Part shown: positions 46,843-57,925 of the stretch, piece by piece
How positions within the stretch are numbered: position 1 is the stretch's first letter
How the letters are laid out: every line of letters starts with the position of its first letter
NCBI GenBank assembly: GCA_026120035.1
Contig: JALRME010000003.1
Span: 496,001-560,000, forward strand
From: Coleophoma eucalyptorum
Taxonomy: Eukaryota > Ascomycota > Leotiomycetes > Helotiales > Dermateaceae
Direction of reading: 5' to 3'
Length of the DNA: 64,000 nucleotides
The notes under the pieces: generated by a model
The model's database searches: none
Seen by the model: only the letters and a program-made list of their open reading frames with translations
Told to the model about the DNA's origin: nothing
Program-made: the position numbers and the translations under genes

Positions 46843-48361
46843 CTTTCTGCACTCGATTCTCTACTGGCCCAGTTTTGCGCAACACTTAGGTATAAAAAGT
46901 AGTAAACAAGAGGGAAAGAGAGACGCAAGAACCCCCTAATTCTGTACGCCGTGCTCGGAACGGAAGGCCCTGAAAAAAACGGTGTTGAAGAAGTCGCTCG
47001 GAATGGTCAACGGCGAGGGGTAGTTATGTCCGTGAAGCGTTCCAGGATTCGAGGCTGAGGCGCGGTTAAGAGGATTGTCAGGTAAAGTACGCAAGGTTGA
47101 CTGATTGTCTCCCCAGAATCCGCGACAAGGAGAAAGAGAAGGATTTTTGTATCCTGTGCAACAGAAACGGGAAGGGAGAGAGAAACGAAATAGGGACGGG
47201 AAGAGGTGGTGGTTTGTTTTTGTTCAATTGCTTTCTGAGAAGTAACGAGGTTTCTGGGTACCAGGTAGCTAAATTGTCTCAAGCGCTCATCTCATCTCCG
47301 TTGTCTCCCAACTTCCTCGGCCCAGCCAGCCCAAGCACAGAAGAAACGACGCAAAGTTTAAACCCTCCAGCACTCTTGTTGCATTCGTGGAAACTCCCAT
47401 TCCCTTTTGTGTTTGTTTATTGAGACGGGGCTTGGGGCTGGAGGGGTTTTTTGTTTTGGGAGTATTTTGACTTTCCCCCCCCAGCGCGCTATCATGCGAA
47501 GGGGAATGCAGCTTTCTTCAGGACGAGAGAGGACGAGGGAACCCCCCCAATCGACTGGTAAACAAGCGCACGGAACTCACTTCCTACTCCCCAATCACTG
47601 CACCTCGACCGTCGTATTACCAACACTCAGCAGTGCAATCAGCAGTCCAAAAGCAACACGCCCAACCAGCAAAGTCCACTTTTATCGCGCGCGCCCGCTG
47701 CAAGAATCGAAATTAAGCACAAAGCAGCCTGGTTGGGATGACGTCTTAGGTATCGCTATCCCTGCAATCTGAGGCCTGGATGGGAGAAATACGGGGAGAG
47801 CAGTTCGTCATGTGATGACCCTGACCACTGTTCCGCCGCCCGGTACTTACGTGAATAGGGTGGAATTAAATACTGCTATGTTTCGAAGGGCCGGTGATGT
47901 ACAGGCGCTGAGGTTTATTGTTGACTTTCTTTTGGGGAAATGTATATAGCCCTTCACTAATTGTGAGCGGAGAATTCCCTGGGACATCTGGCTGGAAATT
48001 TGCTTCCGGCTTTCTGCACTATAGAAAAGTGGGAAGTGAGAAGTCAGATCTGATATCACGGGGTAGTGAATCACCAGATCCTAATCAGGCAATAACCCGT
48101 ATGGCATTTTTATGAGGTAATGGTCTCATTCTTAAGAGCTAGTCACCAACATATTGCTTATTCCCAGCTGTCCATGTATCCATCTCCCCATTGGTGGATG
48201 CTCTGCTCCATCGAAGTAAGTACGGTAAAGTATGGTCCATGATCGCTTAACTTCCTATACTTTCATGTCTCTACCAGGTTTTAAGGGAATTACCAAATGA
48301 TAAAACAAATCTGCTTTTACTAGCCATGACTTTTTTTGTCTCCGGGGATGCAGCCCCAGTC
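46843..48361. other. Gene-free region, Rab promoter and P450 3' flank
   Basis: 1.5 kb without a supported gene. Small homopolymer C runs occur near 47476-47483 and 47544-47550. No RNA gene recognised. Confidence 0.55.
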
Positions 48362-50184
48362 TTACCTCTTCTTTAGCCGGACATCACAGTCTGTGGGCTT
48401 AACCACAGACATGTTGCTTGTTGACCACTCCTTGTCCGGATTTTGCAGTTCCAGCTGTCAGCAGATCATATTAGCCGGTATCAATAAGCACGGAAGCCCC
48501 GAGGAATCGAAGTGACTTCATAGCAGCAAAGAAAGGAACCAAGTGGCCTAGGAAAGCCAAGAGATAAACTCACCTCGAAAATTTTCATGAGACTGGGGAC
48601 CATCTCCAGAATCTCTAACAGGGCAATATTCCTCCCAATACAGCCCCTCATCCCAGCCCCGAAATGCAAAAGGTACTTCTCCATCTCTCTTGACTTCGCC
48701 TCTCCTTCCAGCCACCTCTCAGGTCTCCAAACCGCCGCGTCACTTCCAAAGATTTCTTTGTTGCGGTGTACAACCCAAGCATTGACGGACACGATCGTGC
48801 CTCCTGGAATGAAATGACCCAGGATAACCTTACCAGATGGTGGAACTACGCGCTCAAATCCAAACCCTGATGCGGGGTGCAGCCGGAAAATCTCTTTGAG
48901 GCATGCGTTAAGGTAGGGGAGGGTTTGTGCTTGTGCGAAGGTTAAGTGTGATGATGATGTCGGGAGAGCGGTGTCAATTTCAGCTTGGAGCTTTCGGTAA
49001 GTCCGGGGGTACTTGAGGAGGTTGTAGAAGAGTGCTGATAGAGTTGCCGCACTATTCGATATCACAGTCAGATTAGAGACTATAAATAGGAGGGGAGGAG
49101 TACGAACATAGTCTCTGACCCGGCGAACACCAATTCTGCGCACATATTGACGATCTCGAAATCTGTGAGGACTTCTGGATGTCTCTCTTGCAGCGACATC
49201 ATGCGATCTAGCAAATCTCCAGTCGGCTCACCATCCGCGGATAACTTCTTTTCTCGTTGTGCTCGCGATGTGAGATGTTTAAGTGCAAAGGGAATGACAG
49301 GGAATGTGGAATCAATGTAGCCCTTCTTTTCCAACCAGACTACGATTGGATTCTTGTGCAAGAGAAAATCCAACCATGGGACATGTCCAATCTATGTCTT
49401 GATGAGCTGTATTATTCGAAACTTCCATTGCCATGAATACGACTTACAAAATACCCATAAGCCAGCAGGACATCCAAGATTTTGATAATATTCTCCACAT
49501 CACCACCGGTCTCAACGAAGCCATGGCGCTCACCATACAGTAACTGACCCAAGACATCAAATGCAAAGTACTGGAACCATTTAGTGAGATCAACACGACC
49601 CTCGTTACCGGGCCGGTCAGCAAATTTGTCTTTCAACTCTCCAATGAAGATCTCCCTTGTTTCGTGGACGTAGGTATCTAGAGATGCGACTGCGCTCATA
49701 GTAAAGACAGGCCCGAAGGCACGCCGGAGTTTGGTATGCCATTCCGGATCGCGAGTCGAGAAGATTGCGCTGTGGCGGACGCCTTTCACGTGGAAATCTG
49801 CGACGGAGTAATACTCCGACTATCATCTCATCGGAAGCGGTTCGAACCCATCTTGAAGAACTGGCTACTCACCTTTATCATAGCGTCAGGTCCCGTGTAA
49901 ATATCCTTGATAGCCCTTGGATCCGATATCAGCAGCAAATTCGGACCAAAGCGAACGAAATCGCCATATTTTTCATGTAGTGCCACCTCAGGAAGCTTCT
50001 TTCTACATATCCATATGTATCCCAGACGATAGAAATCTGTGATAGAGGCAAGGAATGGTCCAGGATACTTGCTGAGACCGCTACCATATCTCGCGTAGAT
50101 GGAGTAGAGGACTGCCAAGAGCGGGAGCACAATATAAGCATTCGAGATGCACCAGGATAATAGGGTAGTGATTGACGAGATCAT
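48362..50184 (-). CDS. Cytochrome P450 monooxygenase, pisatin demethylase-like
   Basis: Membrane-anchored P450 of a fungal secondary or detoxifying metabolism. Exons 49873-50184, 49448-49819, 49108-49391, 48574-49051 and 48362-48454 give 512 residues. N-terminal anchor at about residues 1-30 (ATG at 50184), then YPGPFLA, the I-helix FAGSET (317-322), ExxR at E376/R379, the WRPERWL motif, and heme loop FGAGMRGCIGRN with ligand C460. The last exon, LELQNPDKEW to the stop at 48362, was found only after splicing at GAG|GTGAGT (48574); reading through gives a wrong end. The third intron has the less usual donor GTTCGT. The general look is like CYP57/pisatin demethylase relatives; the substrate is unknown. 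No other metabolic cluster gene is seen besides the adjacent flavocytochrome. Confidence 0.88.
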
Positions 50185-50757
50185 GATTGAAGATATGGAG
50201 TTGCTTGCCAGAGCACTTGGGGCCAAGAGGCTATTCTAACAAATTTACGAGCGTAAGATATTCCAGATAATTAGCGGCGGCAAGCGGAGAGAATAAGCAA
50301 GCACGATAAGCACCAAACACATCGGTTAAGTAGCCCTCTTCTTTGCTACACAGGCACCTAGTTTTGTAAGCCCTAGCAAGTTATTTGTGAGGCTTCTGTA
50401 ACAAATTTCATGCTTGTTGTAGATGAGAGTTTCTTGTCTAAGGATACCTATCTATATATGTTTAGGTATGCAGAACATCTTGAAAACTTGCGAGATTCTT
50501 TTTGTCTTGATGTAGGAAGTTAAATCATAGCCCTTTATCTCAAGCAGTTGTTATCTTGCGCTCTATCTATATGCTTGAAGGTTTTGCAGAGATATGACCA
50601 GGGACTTGAGGTTGTATGGCATGATTGTTCAAGTCAAGATCAAAGCAGATAAAGAAGCACCTTGGAAGACAGTTAAAAAGAGTGAACAAGTTTAATATAT
50701 ATATACATACATAAACTATGCGTTTATAAGTGCTCATCTACCAAGTTCATATACATT
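50185..50757. other. P450 promoter and flavocytochrome b2 3' region
   Basis: 573 bp spacer. An AT dinucleotide run (ATATATATATAC) lies at 50696-50707 near the flavocytochrome end. Upstream of the P450 ATG, a TTG in frame at 50226 extends the open frame but is not a likely start. Confidence 0.5.
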
Positions 50758-52501
50758 CTACAGCTTGGGTTTCTCCTTCAAGCTAGGGTTGACTAGAGGA
50801 TCATATATGGCAAGGCCCTGTATAAATTGTTAGTGACAGTGTAAAGCAGGAGGTATGGAAATGACTCACCAAGGTATCACTTGGCACACTTGTTGTGTGC
50901 ATACTTAGACCTCTTGTATCTATCAAGGTCGGGTTCAGTTGATCAATACTCGTACATCCAATGAGTCTCATGTTCATTTCCATCTCGTCCTTCAGAAGTT
51001 GAATAGCGCGATCGACACCCGGAAGACCATACGCACTCATAGCATACAAGAACGGTCTTCCAATACCCACCCCCTTGGCTCCCAGGCACAGAGCCTTGAT
51101 GATATCAGTTGCTCTCCGGACACCACCATCGATGTAAATTTCGATTCGGTTCTCCCACCCACGCTCACGAAGTACGGGCATAACTTCTGCGAGAACTTCG
51201 ACTCCAGAACGAGCAAAATCCAATTGTCGACCACCGTGATTCGAAAGCACAACACCTTGGACACCACACTCAACAGCTCGAATGACATCCTCAACTCGCT
51301 GGACTCCCTTTAACATAATAGGCATTTTGGTAATCGATTGGAACCATGGAATGTCTTTCCAGCTGAGACTCGGGTCGATGAAACTCGAAATAGCTCTTGC
51401 TGCACCTTGGGATTTGTCTGTTTCCTCGCCACTACTTGACTGAACATTCGATCCAACGTCATCGAACTTGACTCGCATATCCTTTTCACGTCGGCCTAGC
51501 TGAGGCGCATCTACTGTAATGAAAAGACCTTTGCACCCGCGATTTTCTGCATGCTGGACAATCTTTTGGGTGATTGATCGATCTTTGTTGACATAGAGTT
51601 GCAGCCATTGAACCTGATCCCCTTCAGCAGCATCCATAATCTCGTCGAAAGAGCAAGATGCAAGAGTAGGAATCATTTGTACGACATTGTGCTTCTTTGC
51701 AGCACGGGTAAGGAGAACCTCTCCTTCATGATGCCCTAGCTTGCCCAAGGCTGTGGCTGTAACATACATGGGGAGGTCAACTTTCGTTCCGAGCATTGTA
51801 GTGCTGAAATCCACCTTCTCCACGTCAACGAGGATCTTTGGGCGAAACCAGATCTTGTGGAACGCGCTGTGATTTTCTCGCATAGTCTGCCTTCATTAGT
51901 GACCTGAATCTAAAACACAAACAAGGAACTCACAATCTCGTCATCAGCACCGCTTGAGTAGTATGCCCAAGCAGTCTTCTTCATAACATTCCTAGCGACC
52001 GCCTCGAAATCCATCAGGTTATAGCATTGTTCCAAGATTGGCATTCGTGCGATGCGATCTTGCCGCTCGATCTCTGCTGGATCCTCTACCTTCTCATCCT
52101 TCTCGACGGTGCCCATATCTACTGGCCCTAGATGTTTCGACTGGTCGAGGTACTTATCGAGAGTATCGGGTGGGTGGATTGGCTCAAATTCTTCAGTTGC
52201 ATCTTTGCCCTGTTGGTGGGGTCAGCAATGTCCTTTCTCTCAACCATCCTGCCCGGAGTACCTACCGCATACTTGAGGATAATCTTTGGTCCACCGGGGT
52301 GTTCTGCAGTGGTTAGTCGGCTGTCGGCAACTGGGCTTCAAGTTCGCATACCAGGTAAGAATTCTGTAACATCATAGGCTTTGCCCTGCGCAATGGTTAG
52401 CTCTGGCCATAGGAGTCGCGCTCAATCCGTACATGTACGATAACCCAACACGATTCTCTCGAGTTGTGTTTCGCGATCTCTGCTCCAGTCAAGGAAGGCA
52501 T
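50758..52501 (-). CDS. cyb2: Flavocytochrome b2, L-lactate dehydrogenase (cytochrome c) type
   Basis: Oxidises an L-2-hydroxy acid (probably lactate) with FMN and passes electrons through its cytochrome b5 domain. Exons 52433-52501, 52352-52385, 52266-52303, 51934-52209, 50870-51886 and 50758-50817 give 497 residues. The b5 domain is first, with heme ligands H36 (in EHPGG) and H59. The FMN barrel starts near residue 110; the catalytic base H356 lies in LSNHGGRQLD, and SFD, GRPFLYA and IYIDGG motifs are present. The end LAIYDPLVNPSLKEKPKL is typical of the family. The N-terminus begins directly with the b5 domain (MPSLTGAEIAKHN) and has no mitochondrial presequence, unlike yeast Cyb2. A cytosolic or other location is likely. 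Substrates other than lactate are possible. Confidence 0.9.
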
Positions 52502-53269
52502 CTTGCCGGCTGTATTCTACTATGGGGATAATGCCGAGGCTAGTATGGTCATGGGAAATACGGATAATGTTGATGTGAAAAGACAAGCAAAGATTGAGAG
52601 CAAGAGGCAAAAGATGAAGCAGAAGCGCAATACCGAGTGAAACAGGAATCTAAGAGTTCGGTAGTTCTAAGTCGCGGAACAGGAGCGGACTGATTGCTGC
52701 GGTGGTGACTTCACGACAATCGTTATTGGGCGAGCTCGGCTTGGGAAAGAGTGGATTAAATTCTGGGCTTCGCGTTCTCGGTCCAAAGGGTAACGAGGAA
52801 GTGGATTGGGGAATCCCAACGTAATCGACTGCTGCAGCACAATGGAATCCGGACAGACGAAGCAAGACGGATGACAGATGGGACCGAGGAGTCTTTTGTA
52901 TTGCAAAGGAGTTCTAATTTATTTCCTGATCTGGTGTCCCTATCCAGCCTATCCAGGTTTGCCCCCCTCCGGACCATTTCAGCAGCGCGAGGGATGACCA
53001 GGGGTGCTCCGTCCGCGGGGAAGAGACTCTGGGGGGAAAGAGAACCGGGGAGCTTCACCAAGCCAAAGCACTCCATCCACGAGCGAATCAACAGCCACCT
53101 ATTGCTTCGCACCCACACGTGATCCCACCCTTTTGGAGAATGGATGAGTGATGACGGGCCATGTTAATCCCGTTTCTTCAAAGTCTATTTACTCCGTGTT
53201 TAGTCAGACCTGGCTATCTGCTGGTAACCTATAGAATGCAGTCCCGAGCGCCGGCCGGCAGATTTATCT
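52502..53269. promoter_or_regulatory. Flavocytochrome b2 promoter and phosphoesterase 3' region
   Basis: 768 bp upstream of the flavocytochrome start. A CACGTGA site at 53116-53122 lies about 615 bp before that start. No gene seen. Confidence 0.45.
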
Positions 53270-54305
53270 TCACAGCTCTACGATCTCTATGGGGTTTCCA
53301 ATGTCGGTAGTGCTCTGATACACCAGCGCAGCATTTACAAGGAGCCCTCCATTGCCGCCACTCGGCCCAACCATCAGTCTCTGCCAGAGAATGCCTTTGA
53401 CTCCATACCAGACCACCTTTAAGCCGTCTATCCACGCCATGCTCGGCAGGAAGTCCGCCAGCGGTCCCGCTGTCTTACGTGCTAGCAATCTCTCATAGGC
53501 CAGTTGACCTTCGTCCCAGAAGACTGCTTCTCTACCATGCCCGGAATGAATATGGCCAAAAACGTGCAGTCGGGGTCGAACGCGCCAAATTTCTTTCAGG
53601 AGCCCAGCACATCCCAAAGAGATATCTAGGTGATGAAGGGGTGGTGTGTGAGTAATAAGCACATCGGTTCCCTGAGGTATCCGGTTCTGCCACGGGTCAA
53701 GATCTCGTTGATATTGGAACCTGGAAGAGTCATGTCAATGATTGTTTGCAGCTCCGTCAGAAGGGAGAGACTTACGCAAAATCCGATCCACCACATGCGG
53801 GGATATCCGGTGAGCCAAAAAAGTTAAGTTTCCTGCCCCCTTTGAACTTCAACGTGACGGCCTTGTTCTCCAGATAGTGCAACGATTTAAAATTAAGCTT
53901 CTTCCCGGCCTTCTTATCTTCCATCTTCCTGCTCTTTGGGTCAAAGTAGCTATCGTGATTTCCTGCAATGATGATCTTGTGATGGTGCGGCAAGGAATCA
54001 AGCCAATCAATCTGCGCCTGAATCTCCGTGATATCCCCAGCGTTCGTAAGATCTCCTGCGTGGATCAACAAGTCGCCATGCGGAATCGATAGAGTGTTGG
54101 TATGTGTATCCGATATGCAAATGACTCTAATCTTCGGCTTGTTTCGTGGAGCTTTAAATGGAGCGCCGCGAAGATGTAGCAAGATGAAATAGATCGTCTG
54201 GAGTAGAAATCGCAAAGGAGACTCCAGGATGCTGTCGAGAAGCGTTGGGGGATCCCATTTTTGGCTTCGACGAGACCAAGGCCATTGTGACTTCTGTGCA
54301 GACAT
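53270..54305 (-). CDS. Calcineurin-like metallophosphoesterase (MPPED-like)
   Basis: Dinuclear-metal phosphoesterase; in vivo substrate unknown. Exons 53776-54305 and 53270-53720 give 326 residues. A hydrophobic segment at about 30-44 (LRFLLQTIYFILLHL) may anchor it. Metal motifs occur in order: SDTHTN, GDLTNAGD, GNHDSYFD, THTPPL and FGHIHSGHGRE. A Lys-rich insertion follows GNHD (MEDKKAGKKLNFKS). The chain ends in a fungal tail, ...GNPIEIVEL. The first intron uses a normal GTAAGT. The gene is divergent from the anoctamin with 539 bp between starts. The MPPED label rests on motif order and length. Confidence 0.85.
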
Positions 54306-54844
54306 GTTTCCAATGCTTCGATGATGCTTAGTTGGATTGAATCGTCGAAATGTGGTTGGAATTGAGACGTCCAGAGCTTAGAGGTCGGTCACAGTTTCGG
54401 GCTTATACAGCGAGAACATAAAGGCAGTAGTTGTAGGCTCTGCTGGATGATGCTCAGTTACGAGTCGACCATGTTGATGCAATGATCTCTCGATAAAGAG
54501 AGAAAACGAGGAAGGTCGGAAGGGCAGAAGGACAGAGCCGTTGTACTGGAAAGCCTGCAGTTGTCGCAGCCAATCCCTTAAGTCACGGTGTCGGGCGTTT
54601 TGGTGGGGTCGTTGATCGATGGCAGGGATGGAGCTTCAGGGTCTCAAGAAGCGAGACGTCATCCATGGGTTTGTGCATTTCAGCTTGATTGAACTTGAAC
54701 TGGGCCTTGTACGCGGGTTGAGCCAACTTTCTTTCCTTCCTCCTGCACTTTAAAAGTGCCAATTCCCAGCGCCTATCCTCCCTCTTGAGAACTTCGGCAT
54801 CGTGAATAGAGAAGAGCAGAAGGCCGCTTCTACCGTCCGACACC
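54306..54844. promoter_or_regulatory. Divergent promoter of the phosphoesterase and anoctamin genes
   Basis: 539 bp between the two starts. No strong element seen; the anoctamin ATG has a CACC context. Confidence 0.45.
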
Positions 54845-57462
54845 ATGGCGTCAGTCCGAAGCTTGTATGAGCCAGATGAGAAGGCCGCTGGCAATGCTCT
54901 ACACACAAACTTTGAGTGAGAACTACAACCCAAACGTTGGGTACCTTGACTGACATGCTATAGAGTTGACTACGTGATTGACTACCGTTTCGCAACCACA
55001 GGTTAGTGGCATTGATATCTCAGCCAGATTTCATACTGATTATTTGCAGTCAAGGGACAAGCAGAAGCCCAATTCACGAAACTCATCGAGGCGCTGAATA
55101 ATGTCGGCCTCCTTACAGAAGTTCGCGCAGGAGATAACCTTGGTCTCCTTGTATTCGTCAAGATTGCCTCCGACAGACATCTGAAGGGAGAGGTGTACCG
55201 ATCTCGGGTGCAGGATTGGCTATACGGAGTTCGAACAAATGCCCCTGAAAAGGATATGCAACAGGCCCTCAGTTCCGAACCTGTGACAGAAGCAGAACGC
55301 TTGCGACTAATATATCTCCTAATTACAAAGCCAACCAATGAGGGTGGTGCAGGAATCACCCCGAGAAGCGGGGAATGGAAAGGTGTCCAGTCTATCTTTG
55401 CGTTGCACGATCACAAGTTCAATAAGGCCTGGATTAAGCATCTGAGCACACGATACCTCCTCGATGTGAAGGACCTCTCGGAAATCAAGGACCGATTTGG
55501 CGAGAAGATTGGCTTCTACTTTACATTCTTACAAAGCTACTTCATGTTCTTGGTTTTCCCGGCTGCCTTCGGTTTCAGCTCATGGGTGCTTCTTGGTCAC
55601 TACTCTCCCATATATGCCATTGTGAACTGCCTGTGGTGTGTAGTCTTCATTGAATACTGGAAGAAGCAGGAGACAGATCTTTCCGTTGAATGGGGCGTTA
55701 GAGGAGTCTCTAAAATCACTCAGAAAAGACCAAACTTCAAACATGAAACTATCATCAAGGATCCCATCACAGGCGAAGATGTTAGGGTTTATTCGCCCAT
55801 GAAGAGACTTGCGCGACAGCTTTTGCAAATCCCATTTGCTCTTGCGGCATCACTTGTGCTCGGATCGTTGATTGCAACATGTTTTGCTATTGAGATCTTC
55901 ATATCCGAAGTTTATGACGGTCCATTCAAATCATATCTAGTAAGCACCAAACCTCTATGGTAAATGAATACATGCACTAATAAAGCTAGGTTTTCCTACC
56001 CACAATAATATTAACTGTGGTCATGCCAACGTTATCCGCTGTTTTGACTGGATTTGCCGCCAGACTAACAGACCTCGAAAATTATGAGACGAATGATGGT
56101 GAGTAATTTACAACCAAAACCTCACAGCAAACTGACAGGTGCAGCACACGAAGCAGCAATGGTCCAGAAGATTTTTGTGCTCAACTTCATTACCTCCTAT
56201 ATACCACTCTTCTTGACCGCCTTTGTTTATGTGCCTTTTGCGCAAATCATCGTCCCCCACCTTGATATACTCCAGTTAACGGTGAGGCCATTTGCAGAGA
56301 ACGAGAAACAAATGACGAGCCCTAAGACCGGCTTTCAAATCAACCCTGACAGACTCAAAAGCCAAGTAATTTACTTCACAGTCACGGCGCAAATTGTAAA
56401 TTTTGCCCTCGAAGTAATTATGCCTTATGTGAAGCGAAAGGTTTTCCGCAAGGTCAAGGAAGTTCAGGCAGACAGGGCTGCAAAGTACGGTGGTGGCTCA
56501 GCACCTGTTACTGTGGATGACCATCCTGAGGAGGCTGCATTCTTGGTTAGAGTTAGAAACGAAGCCGAATTAGACATCTACGATGTTACCACTGATTTCA
56601 GGGAGATGGTGGTTCAATTTGGTATGTTTCAAGAATCGGACACTTTTCATAGCTAACAGCTGTAGGCTACCTATCACTTTTTTCCGTTGTCTGGCCTCTA
56701 ACTGGCGTCTCATTTTTGATCAACAACTGGATCGAACTTCGAGGGGATGCTTTGAAGATCGCTCTTGAAACGCAACGTCCTGTACCGTGGCGAGCAGATT
56801 CAATCGGTCCATGGGTTGATGCCCTCGGATTTCTTGCTTGGCTTGGAAGCTTGACCAGTGCAGCACTCGTCTTCCTTTTCAGTGGAGACGGACTTGGGCC
56901 AGATGGAACGCCCTCAGATATCAAGGCTTGGGGGTTACTCTTAGCTATGTTTTTCTCGGAGCATATTTACCTAGCTGTCCAACTAGGTGTTAGAAAGGCA
57001 CTAAGCAAGCTCGACAGCCCAGGGCTGCAGAAAGAGCGCGCAGAACGCTTTGCTGTTAGAAGGTCCATAATCCCTTGCGATATTATACTTGAGTACACCG
57101 CTGATGAAAGCAGGCAATTTCTACAAGAAAGCATGGGTGAAGAGGCAGTTGAGAAGGCTGTCAGAGGCGGTATTCAAGCTGGTGAGAAGATTAGTCGCAG
57201 CACTCTTGAAGAGGAGGCTAGAAACTCTACTCTTCATGGTCATGGAACTCCTGAGGAGCGGTATGCAACAGAACCTAGGATCAAAATTTGGAACACAAAG
57301 CTTACTTGCATAGATTCTGGAATCGACAACAAGGGCAGGCCGAGTCCATAGCCGTTGGACTCAAGATGATCGCAAAGGTATGCTCCAAAAGTACAGATTA
57401 TGGCCTGCATTTTGCTAATCGATAAGCAGGCTGCCCCTACCGAGACAAAAAAGCAGCAGTAA
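54845..57462 (+). CDS. ist2: Anoctamin/TMEM16 family protein, Ist2-like lipid scramblase
   Basis: Calcium-controlled membrane protein; fungal TMEM16 members move lipids between leaflets and Ist2 tethers ER to plasma membrane. Exons 54845-54915, 54964-55001, 55050-55939, 55990-56098, 56139-56621, 56666-57260, 57314-57377 and 57430-57462 give 760 residues, close to characterised fungal scramblases. A cytosolic ferredoxin-like N-part (VDYVIDYRF to about 150) precedes ten membrane helices. Acidic residues for calcium binding in helices 7 and 8 are visible: D522 and E525 in DFREMVVQF, E554 and D558 in NNWIELRGDA. The PW/SVVWPLTG segment is the usual gating region. The C-terminal part is short and polar, lacking the long basic tail of yeast Ist2, which speaks for scramblase more than tether. 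Micro-exons at both ends (38 and 33 nt) make automated ends error-prone. Confidence 0.9.
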
Positions 57463-57925
57463 ATGAAGGATCGACAAGCACTCTCATCTTGTATGGTGTT
57501 TAGGACAGGGAGAAGGGCATAACATAGCACGGGGATGGATGGCAAAAGGCGAAAGGCAAAGTATTGAATAAGCACAAGCGATTGAAATCACTTCCAATTC
57601 AAATTTTTACTATTACTAGATCACGGAACCAACTGGGTTAACGGAGGTCCAATATCCTCAACCTTATGACTTCAGAGACGGACCATGTTCCACATTGGGT
57701 TTGTTGTTCTGTGGAACAGAACACGATACAGTAAGTAGTATTATCTCCGCCATTTCGAACACACATCGATGTTGAGAGTGACTACGTCTATACCTAAAGT
57801 TTGGGGCCTACAAAGTATATCTTCCTAATTGCTCAAATCGGATCAACTCTGCTAGAAGCATTGTATGTAATCAATAATCGAAGGCTTAAGAGCAAATCTT
57901 GCATCAACCAGCCCTTCGCACTATT
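57463..57925. other. Convergent 3' spacer between ist2 and slh1
   Basis: 463 bp between two stop codons, with no gene seen. Confidence 0.6.

Noticed and set aside
49830..49845. tRNA T-loop look-alike GGTTCGAACC
   Set aside because: Lies in a P450 intron, with no matching acceptor, D or anticodon stems around it.
50185..50226. N-terminal extension of the P450 (MAPSALAS...)
   Set aside because: It begins with TTG; the ATG at 50184 starts the membrane anchor properly.
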